Notes: a model not told the origin generated them from the sequence alone. A stretch of 16,233 nt of DNA from Chloroflexota bacterium (GCA_016234525.1 JACRBK010000037.1:1-16233); one strand, 5' to 3'; shown: positions 1-7,601, counted from the first letter of the stretch. Numbers and translations are program-made.

Positions 1-13
1 AATGGACAACATG

Positions 14-48
14 GGTGAGCAGCCAACCGGTTGCTCACCTTTCTTTTT
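14..48 (+). terminator. Rho-independent terminator of an upstream gene
   Basis: A perfect 8-bp inverted repeat, GGTGAGCA (14-21) and TGCTCACC (32-39), encloses a 10-nt loop and is followed by a T-rich run (40-48, interrupted once by C). This is the standard layout of an intrinsic terminator on the + strand. It would end a transcript from a gene left of the window and insulate the recombinase operon that starts at 127. Confidence 0.65.
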
Positions 49-126
49 CGTCAGTACTGGGAACTTTCCACCTGCTGAGAGCGTCCTTCATTTCATCGTA
101 GCTCTCATCGCAGAAAGGAGGTCATC

Positions 127-1311
127 ATGCGGGATGACTCGGACCTAACCATCATTCCCCTCGTCCTAACAACAGGCGAAAGGCTCCCCTGTCTGGTGTA
201 CACAGCAACCTGGTTACCCGTCAAATTGGCAACACGTTGGGTGGTCAGCCATCGCCGTCATTGGGTGCAATCTGCTACGCTGCGTGACAACCTTTATGCC
301 CTTCGTCGGTTGTATAACTGGGCAGCTCACGAGGCACAGATTCCGTTGGAGACGATGCTGCTACAAGGGGAAACACTGTTGCCGCGCCAGCTCGAAGACC
401 TGGGGGGGCATCTGCGAGCCGCGAGTCGGGCGCGAAAAGTGCCCGTTGTGTCACCGAATACCGTCAACAAGGCCCTCTACGCCATTGAGGATTTTCTGTT
501 GTGGGCATGGGATCATGCCACTTATGGACAACCCTATGCCCAACACACCGGGCGATACATGCTCCGTTTTCAGTTGACCGAAGCCCTGCATTCGCTGCGG
601 TATCCCAGCTACCCATCCCGACGCTATATGCCCTTGAGTGATACGGAGGTGAGGGCCATCCGAATGACCCTTGCCCCCCACTCGCAACCGAATGGGAGCC
701 CCGTATTTCCTAAGACCTTCTCCGCGACCAACGCGCTGCGGAACTGGCTCATGGTCGAGCTGGCACTGGAACTGGGGCTGCGTATCGGTGAACTGCTCAA
801 ACTCAGGTTGGACTCCCTGCCGCGCGGTACCCAGCGGCTACTCCTGGTGCGCCGCTATCCGGACGACTGGTATGACACGCGTACGCACGAACCGGCGGTC
901 AAAACCGCCGAACGCGGCCTGCCGTTATCAGAGGCTTTGCTGAATACTTTACGTGCTTATGTCACTGGAAAGCCCCCTCTGGGACGACTGGCAGGCAAAA
1001 GCCCCTATCTGTTTGTTACGGATGAAGGAAACGCCCTGTCGCACGGACGTGCCAACGATATCCTCAGGGTGGTCAGCGAACGCAGCGGGGTTTCTCCACT
1101 GTCCTGGCACCGGTTTCGTCACACCTGGGCAGAACGCACGGCGGTGTACTTACTCGATGTTCCCAATGGCCTGGACCAACTCATGTATCTTGGCGGATGG
1201 ACCAATCCACAATCCCCGCAGCGTTACATGCAAAATGCCATTGCAGCCCAGGCCCAGGCACATCTCAGTGCCTGGCAGCGTGCGCTTTACGCGGAGGAAG
1301 GTGAGAGATGA
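127..1311 (+). CDS. Tyrosine recombinase, first of three (catalytically complete, TnpA-like position)
   Basis: Site-specific recombinase that would cleave and rejoin DNA through a 3'-phosphotyrosine. The C-terminal catalytic domain shows every hallmark residue: R219 in a GLRIGEL box, H328-x-x-R331 in the motif HRFRH, W358 in the position that is His or Trp in the family, and the nucleophile Y367 in QRYMQ. The N-terminal 150 residues fit a SAM-like core-binding domain. At 394 aa the length is normal for the family. The start is fixed by a near-perfect Shine-Dalgarno (AGGAGGT, 116-122) four bases before the ATG. It opens a five-gene operon and overlaps the next gene by ATGA. Of the three recombinases it is the one most likely to be active on its own. 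Family assignment is secure; equivalence to Tn554 TnpA is inferred from position. Confidence 0.9.
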   Translation: MRDDSDLTIIPLVLTTGERLPCLVYTATWLPVKLATRWVVSHRRHWVQSATLRDNLYALRRLYNWAAHEAQIPLETMLLQGETLLPRQLEDLGGHLRAASRARKVPVVSPNTVNKALYAIEDFLLWAWDHATYGQPYAQHTGRYMLRFQLTEALHSLRYPSYPSRRYMPLSDTEVRAIRMTLAPHSQPNGSPVFPKTFSATNALRNWLMVELALELGLRIGELLKLRLDSLPRGTQRLLLVRRYPDDWYDTRTHEPAVKTAERGLPLSEALLNTLRAYVTGKPPLGRLAGKSPYLFVTDEGNALSHGRANDILRVVSERSGVSPLSWHRFRHTWAERTAVYLLDVPNGLDQLMYLGGWTNPQSPQRYMQNAIAAQAQAHLSAWQRALYAEEGER

Positions 1312-2786
1312 CCTTGCCAGAATTACCTTCGGTGATCCACTCATTGGATGGACAACAGCTCGACCTCAGCGCCCCCATATGGCGCCTCCAGGCGTCCGCA
1401 GATGGCGGACAAATGCAGTTCATCCGGTGGCCCCTCCTGCGTGCGTGTGCGCTCTTCAGCCCAGAGGCGCTGCGTATTTGCCAGCATTACATCTGCGACC
1501 GTCTTCAACGCAAGAAAGCCCATACCGTGCGTGGTGACTTCAACACGCTGCTGCGCTTCGCGCGCTGGGTGATAGTCCAGAGGAAAAGCCCTGCGGAGAC
1601 TTTTACCTGGGCGGATTACACCGTCGAACTCGCGCGTGAATACCTCGATTGGCTGCTCACTCATTCGTCGGAACGCGGCAACAGCTTTTCACGGCTGCGC
1701 GTGTTGTACACTTGGGGAGTGGCGCGCCAGTATCCGGGCTTTAGGCCAGAGGTGCTGCGTGTTCTGAAAACGATGACTGCCCCAGGGAATGTCAAAGGAC
1801 ACCATGTGCGATCTCGTCATCCTACCCAGGGACCGCTCTCCCCTGAAGAACAATGGCTCATCACTCAGGCTCTGCGTGCCGAACGAGGGGCGGACCACGA
1901 CCGGGTCGTGGTCATGCTGCACCTGGAACTGGGCTGCAACCCGCTCGCCAGCGTCCGTTTGCGGGCCAGCGACCTCCACCGGTTTGAGACCTCCCAGGGA
2001 CCGCTGTACCAGTTGGATGTGCCCCGGGTGAAAAAGCGGACGATCTATCGGGAGACCAAACGTCGCGCGGTAAGCCAGCAGTTGGGTCATTTGCTGGATG
2101 TTTTGCGACAACCAGACCCGGACAGCCCCCTGCTGCATTGGTTAACGTCCCACCAGCCAGAACGCGCGGTGAATCAGGCCCTTCGACGGTGGGTGCGCGA
2201 TGCGCAGCTCATATCACCGCGCACGGGAGATCTCTTGCAGCTGCACGCCCGCCGCTTCCGCTACACGCTGGCAACCCATCTGGCCGAAGAAGGCGCGTCG
2301 AAATTCCACATCGCTGAAATCCTCGACCACACTGACCTGCAACATGTGGAGGTCTATGTTGAAACCACGGCGCGCATTGCTGACTATGTCGCGCGTGCAA
2401 CCGACCCCATTATGGAGCCGCTCGTACAACGGTTTCTCGGACAGCTTGTGGACGCTGGCGATGCCCCCACTTTTTCTGGCCTGCCGCACGACGCGCTTAT
2501 TCCCGCTGCTGCTCCTCACCTACCCCTGTTGAGTGTGGGCGGGATTGGGGTGTGTGGGCGCAATACGAGGCATGATGGGCTGTGCCAGCTTCTACCCCCG
2601 TTGAGTTGTTATACCTGCTCCCTATTTGGGGCGTTCCGCGACGGACCGCACCGCGAAATGCTGACAGCGATTGATGCCTATCTGGATGCTGCTCGTGAAC
2701 AAGCCGACCCCCGTATCTTGCAGCAGTTGGATGGTGTCAAACAAGCGATTGGGCAGGTGCTGGGGCAGATAGAGGGGACGCCATGA
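1308..2786 (+). CDS. Tyrosine recombinase, second of three, with altered active site and C-terminal Cys motif
   Basis: A 492-aa tyrosine-recombinase-like protein whose ATG overlaps the previous stop (ATGA), so translation is probably coupled. The catalytic fold is recognisable: box II reads RRFRYTLATHL, then LDHTDLQHVEVYVE, giving H341 and Y350. Two hallmark positions are changed. The box I Arg is replaced by Asn (N211, in GCNPLASVRL), and the box II His by Arg (R315-x-x-R318). Unless R315 or R217-region residues compensate, strand cleavage should be impaired, so it may be a structural or target-recognition subunit. After the catalytic domain there is a Cys-rich tail (CGRN...LC...LSCYTC) that could bind zinc; similar tails occur in recombinases of multi-recombinase elements. 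Family membership is well supported; the loss of activity is inference. Confidence 0.85.
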   Translation: MTLPELPSVIHSLDGQQLDLSAPIWRLQASADGGQMQFIRWPLLRACALFSPEALRICQHYICDRLQRKKAHTVRGDFNTLLRFARWVIVQRKSPAETFTWADYTVELAREYLDWLLTHSSERGNSFSRLRVLYTWGVARQYPGFRPEVLRVLKTMTAPGNVKGHHVRSRHPTQGPLSPEEQWLITQALRAERGADHDRVVVMLHLELGCNPLASVRLRASDLHRFETSQGPLYQLDVPRVKKRTIYRETKRRAVSQQLGHLLDVLRQPDPDSPLLHWLTSHQPERAVNQALRRWVRDAQLISPRTGDLLQLHARRFRYTLATHLAEEGASKFHIAEILDHTDLQHVEVYVETTARIADYVARATDPIMEPLVQRFLGQLVDAGDAPTFSGLPHDALIPAAAPHLPLLSVGGIGVCGRNTRHDGLCQLLPPLSCYTCSLFGAFRDGPHREMLTAIDAYLDAAREQADPRILQQLDGVKQAIGQVLGQIEGTP

Positions 2787-4699
2787 CTGAAGCACAGCGA
2801 CAACTTATCCATCAGGCGCAAGTGCGTTTCGAGACAGACCTGGGGGAAACCGAACAGGATTTCGACACAGTGCATTGGGATATCACCTCTCTGACACACC
2901 ATCTAACCCGCCAACGCCATGTGTATCTGCACTTTGTGTGTCACGGCGCCACTGACGTGCCGCTCCCTATTCCCTATGCCAACATGGTGAAATGTTGGCT
3001 ACTGCTGACTCGCGTTAATTCAGCCGAAAGTTTGCAGGGGAGGTTGCTTATGGCGCGGATGTTGTGGGAAGCGATTGACCAGCGTCGTGCCGGAGATGCC
3101 GCCGCGTTTGAGTGGCAGACCCTATGTCTGGCCGACCTGGAAGCGGCTGAAACGCTTATGCGTACTCATTGGGCCGCTTCCAACACTTACAAATCGGTGA
3201 CGCGCATGATGAGCCTGGTGAACTTCCTGGCCGCGCATGCCGTTTGTCCGCCATTGCATTATCGCCCCTATACCCCACGTCAGCGCGACTTCAGCCGAAA
3301 CACCCTGGACGGTCAAGCCGCCAGACGGGCCAAACTCCCCTCCGTGCGCGCTTTGGAAGGACTGGCGGACCTGTATCACCACAGGCTGACTGAGCCTACT
3401 GACCGTTTGTGGATCGCTGCAGTTGCCTTGCTGGTGGTCACTGGCTTGCGCGTCGGCGAACTACTGACCTTACCGCTGGACTGTGAAGTAGAGGTCCGCC
3501 AGGACGGACAGTTACGCTACGGAGTGCGCTATCATCGTGAAAAATCTGGTTTTGGTCCAGAGCGCCTCGCCATCCGCTGGTTGTCACCGGTTCAGGCCCA
3601 GTTGGCCCGGGCTGTGGTTGCAGAAATCCGTACTCTGACTGCTTCCGCGCGTGAACGAGCAAAGATTCTTGAAACGTGTCCCGACCGGGTGCCCATTCCA
3701 GGCTACGCCGCCGATGACTGGCTGACCACACGGCAGGCCAGGCGTGTGCTTGGCCTCAAAGAACAACACGGGAATGTGCCTATGGCTCTACGCGATGCGC
3801 CTCACCGCGTCGAAGGTCAACAATTCTATTTCCGGGTGGGTGATATCGAACACTACCTGCTGCACTGGCGTGCCGAACGACTGTGGACCGTTCAAACCGG
3901 TCCCCACACAGTGCAGATGCTCTCCGAAACGCTGCTGGTGGCCTACCGCCATTTCTTCAGTTCCCAGCGGGGCACTTCCCCGTTATTGGTGGAATCGCTC
4001 ACCAGCCGACACCTGGCCGATTTTTTGACGGGTCGACAGGGGATTGCCAGCGTTTTCGAGCGCCTGGCGATCTGCGAAGACGACGGTACGCCCTGCCATA
4101 TAACCACCCACCAGTTTCGTCACTGGTTGAATGATCTGGCCGACAAAGGCGGTATGCCGGTCGAGATGTTGACCCGCTGGATGGGACGTCAGGAAGTGCG
4201 TGACACGCAGGATTATCGCCATGCGACCGTGGATGAACGTCTCGCATGGCTCAAGGAGGGTATTCGCAAAGGTCAGGTGACCGGGTTCATGGCGGATGTT
4301 TATCGCGCCTTGACGGTGGAGGAGCGTGAACTATTCCTGGAGGGGCAAATTCAGGCAGTCCACGTGACTCCGCTGGGATTCTGTGTCCATGATTTCGCGA
4401 TTGAACCCTGCCGGTACCACTTGAATTGCTTGCGGGGATGCCAACATTATCTGCGCACCAAGGGTGATGCGCGGGAACGCGCCAACCTGATCCGTGTGCA
4501 AGACATTACGGAGCTTGCACTGGAGGACGCACGCCAACGGGCGACGGATGATAGGCCGGCCCTGGCTGCCGCCTGGGTCCAACATCATGAAGATACGCTG
4601 CGGGGTATCCAGGCAGCGCTGGCTGTCGATGACGATTTACAGGTACCCGATGGGACACAGGTCGGGGTAAGGGAACCAAACGATGGGCAGAAAAAGTAG
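2783..4699 (+). CDS. Large tyrosine recombinase, third of three (TnpB-like), with an internal HTH-like insert
   Basis: At 638 aa it is close in size to TnpB of Tn554 (630 aa). It starts with ATG overlapping the previous stop (ATGA). Catalytic residues seen: R223 in GLRVGELL, H443-x-x-R446 in HQFRH, and Y478 in TQDYRH. The His/Trp of box III is R469 (WMGRQE), an unusual change. Between the first Arg and the HxxR box lies an extra segment at about residues 311-364 (DDWLTTRQARRVLGL ... DIEHYLLHW) that looks like an excisionase/MerR-type winged HTH. Near the C terminus is a Cys motif (EPCRYHLNCLRGCQHY), as in TnpB-like recombinases, followed by a charged tail. It overlaps the next gene by 17 bases. 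Recombinase identity is strong; the HTH call is by pattern only. Confidence 0.88.
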   Translation: MTEAQRQLIHQAQVRFETDLGETEQDFDTVHWDITSLTHHLTRQRHVYLHFVCHGATDVPLPIPYANMVKCWLLLTRVNSAESLQGRLLMARMLWEAIDQRRAGDAAAFEWQTLCLADLEAAETLMRTHWAASNTYKSVTRMMSLVNFLAAHAVCPPLHYRPYTPRQRDFSRNTLDGQAARRAKLPSVRALEGLADLYHHRLTEPTDRLWIAAVALLVVTGLRVGELLTLPLDCEVEVRQDGQLRYGVRYHREKSGFGPERLAIRWLSPVQAQLARAVVAEIRTLTASARERAKILETCPDRVPIPGYAADDWLTTRQARRVLGLKEQHGNVPMALRDAPHRVEGQQFYFRVGDIEHYLLHWRAERLWTVQTGPHTVQMLSETLLVAYRHFFSSQRGTSPLLVESLTSRHLADFLTGRQGIASVFERLAICEDDGTPCHITTHQFRHWLNDLADKGGMPVEMLTRWMGRQEVRDTQDYRHATVDERLAWLKEGIRKGQVTGFMADVYRALTVEERELFLEGQIQAVHVTPLGFCVHDFAIEPCRYHLNCLRGCQHYLRTKGDARERANLIRVQDITELALEDARQRATDDRPALAAAWVQHHEDTLRGIQAALAVDDDLQVPDGTQVGVREPNDGQKK

Positions 4700-5093
4700 A
4701 CGAGACACCATAACCGAAGCGGTTCGGACTTATCTGGCAGAAGCTGAAACCCAACCCACCGATATGCATCCCCTGGATGTGGGCAGTGTCGCCACAGCAG
4801 TCGGCTGCGCGCGCTCTTCAATCTACAATTACGGCTTGGAGGACGCCATCCTGGCCGCTTCCCAACGGCAACGCGAGCGTGAACAAACGCAACCCACCGG
4901 CCTGAAAGGGCTGATTCACCAACTCCGTGATGAGATTGCAGCAATGGAGACCCGCAACCTGGCTTTATTGGAGCAGCTTAATCTGGTGGAAGCTAACGCC
5001 GTGCGTCTAGGGGTTGATCCGGAGGAACTCTACCGTCCGCTGCTGAAACCACCACGACAAGCGCCCCGTATGGGAGGACGACAAACGCGATGA
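4683..5093 (+). CDS. TnpC-like small HTH and coiled-coil protein
   Basis: A 136-aa protein in the place where Tn554 has tnpC (125 aa). In Tn554, TnpC is not a recombinase but affects transposition efficiency and orientation. The N-terminal half has a TetR-like helix-turn-helix pattern at about residues 31-58 (DVGSVATAVGCARSSIYNYG). A predicted coiled coil follows (about 72-106, IHQLRDEIAAMETRNLALLEQL) and then a basic, Pro-rich tail. It resembles the uncharacterised DUF6262-type proteins found beside multi-recombinase genes. The start is chosen on an AAGGGA ribosome site (4669-4674) eight bases upstream and the 17-base overlap with the recombinase gene. The likely role is DNA-binding accessory factor of the recombinase complex; this is inference from context. 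Confidence 0.75.
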   Translation: MGRKSRRDTITEAVRTYLAEAETQPTDMHPLDVGSVATAVGCARSSIYNYGLEDAILAASQRQREREQTQPTGLKGLIHQLRDEIAAMETRNLALLEQLNLVEANAVRLGVDPEELYRPLLKPPRQAPRMGGRQTR

Positions 5094-5482
5094 GTGAGCC
5101 GCCTTCCCGGAGTCTGCAGCTGCTGGCTCAACTTGAAACTCAGATTGAACACCTGGCGACGCTGGAAACGGAAGTGAAACATTGGCAGGCCGTGGCCGAA
5201 CGCCACCGTCAAAGGTCCAACCGCCTTGAAAGACAAATGTATCGGATTACTCCGCAATTCATGGCTGAACGCGATGGTCTCAACCAGGAACGTGATGCGG
5301 CTCATCGTGTGTTGGCACAGCTAGTAGACTTATTGTTGCCGATGATGGAGGAAGCTTCCCTTGAACAGGTGGGCATCAACGCGTTACGAGGTGTGGTTGA
5401 ATCAGCAATGGCGCTTCTGAAGGATCCCCGATTCTTAGACAAGACGAATTTGGACAAAACGGCATTCAATGATCCCGTTTGA
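5090..5482 (+). CDS. Small coiled-coil protein, fifth gene of the recombinase operon
   Basis: A 130-aa protein of unknown function. Its ATG overlaps the previous stop (ATGA), with a GGGAGG motif 12 bases upstream, so it belongs to the recombinase operon. Residues 8-50 are strongly heptad-like and charged (LAQLETQIEHLATLETEVKH), with a second helical part at about 62-110 (ERDGLNQERDAAHRVLAQL). No Cys pairs, enzyme motif, signal peptide or membrane segment is visible. Tn554 has no counterpart. It may be a partner that pairs with the coiled coil of the preceding TnpC-like protein. Codon usage and operon overlap argue for a real gene; the function is unassigned. Confidence 0.65.
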   Translation: MSEPPSRSLQLLAQLETQIEHLATLETEVKHWQAVAERHRQRSNRLERQMYRITPQFMAERDGLNQERDAAHRVLAQLVDLLLPMMEEASLEQVGINALRGVVESAMALLKDPRFLDKTNLDKTAFNDPV

Positions 5483-5553
5483 ATGGCAACCCTGGGACCG
5501 TTTTCGCCCGAATTCATGTCAACGGTGGATTTTTGGACAGCTGACTTTACCTA

Positions 5554-5566
5554 TAGAACCGTTCTA
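5554..5566. repeat. Short perfect palindrome TAGAAC-C-GTTCTA
   Basis: Two 6-bp arms, 5554-5559 and 5561-5566, are perfect inverted copies around one base. It lies 70 bp after the last recombinase-operon gene and 18 bp before a larger hairpin. It could be an operator or part of a recombination site; one occurrence cannot decide. Confidence 0.35.
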
Positions 5567-5583
5567 GCCCGCACGACTTCACC

Positions 5584-5624
5584 CCGCACAGAGCGGCACG
5601 CGAGAGCGTGTCGTTTCTGTGTGG
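5584..5624. repeat. Long imperfect hairpin with GAGA tetraloop between the recombinase operon and the Nudix gene
   Basis: Outer arms CCGCACAGA (5584-5592) and TCTGTGTGG (5616-5624) pair with one G-U. Inner arms CACGC (5597-5601) and GCGTG (5606-5610) close a GAGA loop, with further CG/CG pairing between. No T-run follows on the + strand, so it is not a classic intrinsic terminator there. It sits where two convergent operons meet, so it may stop transcription or protect RNA 3' ends in both directions. It could also mark the right end of the mobile element. Confidence 0.45.
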
Positions 5625-5677
5625 AGGGCGTACCCCATGACGAAAAAACAAAATCATTCTCATAGCTACGGATAAGA

Positions 5678-6373
5678 TCAATCTGGCCCCGGACTGTCTG
5701 CAGCTGGTAGGGCAGGTCTCTGATGCATTGGCAGTTCAAAAGTCGAGACATCGACGGGGTCAAAAAATGTTTCTCCATCCAGTGCCTCAAAACAGGCATG
5801 AATTCGCCCTTCATGCCCATGATGAAGCGGTGTCGGAAGGTGGTCCCGCGCGAAAAAACGTGCATCAATCGCTTCTGTACCCGGAGCTGGCGTGAGGGAA
5901 TCACATTCGACCAGAAAAACGGGATGGATCAGGTGAAATCGGGATTGTGTTCCCAACAGGCGACCATCAAATACCCCTAAAAGACGGACCACACGACCTT
6001 GCAACCCTGCCTCTTCCCATAACTCGCGTAAGGCCGTTTCTGCAATCGTATGGCCGATTTCACTGTGACCACCGGGCATCGCCCAATGTTCGTTGTCGCG
6101 CCGTTGGATCAGCAAGATCTCACGGGCATGGTTGAAGACAGCAGCATCAACACCCACAATCGGTGAGGCGCGGTTCCAGGGTTCCTGCGAGAAGGTTTCT
6201 TGCAGGTCAGCCGGAGATGCATTTTCCGCCAAAGCCGCTAATTTCGCCGCGAGACTCACCATATGGTCTGCGCGTTCCTGCTCGTAGATGTTTTGGGAAA
6301 AAAGCTTTTGGACCATCGCCATGCCCCGCATTTCATCTACAATAAGATATAACGCCTGCTTGAGATCATCCAT
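5678..6373 (-). CDS. Nudix hydrolase, probably acting on ADP-ribose or a related nucleoside diphosphate
   Basis: Nudix hydrolases cleave nucleoside diphosphates linked to another group, such as ADP-ribose or ADP-sugars. From ATG 6373 the protein is 231 aa. Residues 1-65 form a helical N-terminal extension like that of the Bacillus-type Nudix subfamily with a 'hydrolase of X-linked nucleoside diphosphate' N-domain. A Nudix fold follows with the box at residues 102-124 (GHSEIGHTIAETALRELWEE). R116, E117, E120 and E121, the metal-binding core, are present, but the first Glu of the consensus is H108. The start is chosen because AGGAGG lies 10 bases upstream; the longer reading frame to 6415 has no comparable site. 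It diverges from an ADP-ribosylglycohydrolase gene, which supports an ADP-ribose substrate. Family secure, substrate inferred. Confidence 0.85.
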   Translation of the reverse strand: MDDLKQALYLIVDEMRGMAMVQKLFSQNIYEQERADHMVSLAAKLAALAENASPADLQETFSQEPWNRASPIVGVDAAVFNHAREILLIQRRDNEHWAMPGGHSEIGHTIAETALRELWEEAGLQGRVVRLLGVFDGRLLGTQSRFHLIHPVFLVECDSLTPAPGTEAIDARFFARDHLPTPLHHGHEGRIHACFEALDGETFFDPVDVSTFELPMHQRPALPAADSPGPD

Positions 6374-6444
6374 CGTATTTATTCCTCCTGAAAATTGATC
6401 ATATAGGCATCTCACTTGATTTTGGAATTTTGTGTGGTGATCGT

Positions 6445-6474
6445 TTGCAGAACGTCGGTTATGATAACTATAAC
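6445..6474 (+). promoter_or_regulatory. Promoter with an operator-like inverted repeat for the ADP-ribosylglycohydrolase gene
   Basis: TTGCAG (6445-6450) and TATAAC (6469-6474) are separated by 18 bases, a plausible sigma-70-type promoter. The perfect inverted repeat GTTAT-G-ATAAC (6458-6468) lies in the spacer, touching the -10 box, where a repressor would block polymerase. The next six bases, TATAAC, partly repeat one arm. The region also separates this gene from the divergent Nudix gene, so one regulator could serve both. No cognate regulator is evident nearby. Confidence 0.4.
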
Positions 6475-6537
6475 GGCTTGAAGGGACAGGCGGCGATTAA
6501 TAAAATTAAGAGAGTTTGAGGAAGATAGGCGCAAAAT

Positions 6538-7548
6538 ATGAGAGCAGCAACCGGGTGTTTGATGGGTCAAGCCCTTGGTGACGCACTAGGCGCACCGACC
6601 GAATTTCTCACCGTATCTCAAATACGTCGGCATTTTCCACCGAATGGCCCTCAAGAACCCACCGGAGATCCCATTCTCGTCACGGATGACACTCAGATGA
6701 TGCTGGCGGTTGGCCAATCGCTCTATGATCTCGCCATGCCAGCCACACCCGATGGGTTTGAACCTGTTTTACGACAGGCATTTATCACCTGGCGCAACAG
6801 TCCTGAGAATAATCGCGCCCCTGGTATGACTTGCATGAGTGCCTGTGAGCGGCTTGAAGCTGGATTGCCCTGGCATGAAGCGACCATCATCAACTCCAAA
6901 GGCGCTGGTGCAAATATGCGTGTAGCGCCAGTGGGATTGTTTGCCTATGCGCATCAACTCGATGGGCAAACACAGGCTGCTCTCGCCCAATTTCAAGCTG
7001 CCTTGACCCACGGCCACCCAACCGCCTTAGCTGCTGCCGATTTGACCGCCTGGGTAGTGGCCGAATTGAGTTCGAAGAACACTCACCCGGATGATCTGCT
7101 GCCTAAACTGCGAGCCTATGCGGAATCGCAGCATACGGTTTATCATTCCTCCTGGTTGGGACCGTTGTGGCAGCGGGCATTTGTAAACAGTCCAGAAGCT
7201 TTTATCTCCCGCGGCTGGGACGAATGCCTTTCGGCACTCCGTCGCGTTGAGCAGGCGATCACCACGCACGATACGAAAACCGATCCCTGTGAATTAACCG
7301 GGGACGGTTGGATTGCGGAAGAAGCGCTGGCAACCGGACTCCTCTGTTTTTTGCTCTTTGTTGACGATCCGGTTGCAGCCATCAGGCGCGCCGCATTGAC
7401 CAGCGGTGATTCAGACACCATCGCAAGTCTGACAGGCGCGTTTGCGGGCGCCTATCACGGTCTTGATGCATGGCCGGAGATGTGGGTTGCCCACCTTGAA
7501 TATCGAGAGCAATTGATAACGCTAGGTCGTGCCTGGGATATGGTGTGA
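6538..7548 (+). CDS. ADP-ribosylglycohydrolase family protein (DraG/ARH fold)
   Basis: Enzymes of this family remove ADP-ribose from proteins or small ligands using two metal ions. The protein is 336 aa, a normal full length. The diagnostic elements are all in place: GQALGDALGAPTEF at residues 10-23, the metal-binding TDDTQM at 49-54, and the C-terminal SGDSDTIASLTGAFAGA from residue 289, where D291, D293 and T294 complete the metal site. The ATG at 6538 is preceded by AGG about nine bases upstream and by a promoter at 6445-6474. The Nudix gene on its other side would be able to process the ADP-ribose it releases. Whether its target is an Arg-linked, DNA-linked or small-molecule ADP-ribose cannot be read from sequence. 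Confidence 0.9.
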   Translation: MRAATGCLMGQALGDALGAPTEFLTVSQIRRHFPPNGPQEPTGDPILVTDDTQMMLAVGQSLYDLAMPATPDGFEPVLRQAFITWRNSPENNRAPGMTCMSACERLEAGLPWHEATIINSKGAGANMRVAPVGLFAYAHQLDGQTQAALAQFQAALTHGHPTALAAADLTAWVVAELSSKNTHPDDLLPKLRAYAESQHTVYHSSWLGPLWQRAFVNSPEAFISRGWDECLSALRRVEQAITTHDTKTDPCELTGDGWIAEEALATGLLCFLLFVDDPVAAIRRAALTSGDSDTIASLTGAFAGAYHGLDAWPEMWVAHLEYREQLITLGRAWDMV

Positions 7549-7580
7549 TCCATCGGGTCGCGTAAGTTGCCAGGCTTTTT
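7531..7580 (+). terminator. Possible intrinsic terminator after the ADP-ribosylglycohydrolase gene
   Basis: GCCTGG (7531-7536) and CCAGGC (7570-7575) pair over a long loop that can itself fold (GGAT...ATCC), and TTTTT follows at 7576-7580. The 5' arm lies inside the last codons of the gene. The long loop makes this a moderate call. Confidence 0.35.
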
Positions 7581-7601
7581 CTGAGGCAGTTCAGCAGGCA
7601 T

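Larger units (their letters stand above)
127..5482 (+). mobile_element. Tn554/RIT-like recombinase operon, core of a site-specific transposable element
   Basis: Five consecutive + strand genes, each overlapping the next: three different tyrosine recombinases, a TnpC-like HTH/coiled-coil protein and a second coiled-coil protein. Tn554 encodes TnpA and TnpB (tyrosine recombinases) plus the small TnpC, and RIT elements carry three recombinases in a row; this operon combines both plans. Such elements usually lack terminal inverted repeats and insert at preferred sites, so the ends cannot be read from one copy. The limits given are those of the genes only. The true element probably reaches further and could include neighbouring cargo. 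Confidence 0.6.

Noticed and set aside
953..1537. A 194-codon + strand frame overlapping the first two recombinase genes
   Set aside because: It lies out of frame over two well-supported recombinase genes and has no domain pattern.
5554..5566. LexA-type SOS box
   Set aside because: The palindrome has GAAC and GTTC arms, but only one base separates them, not the four expected.
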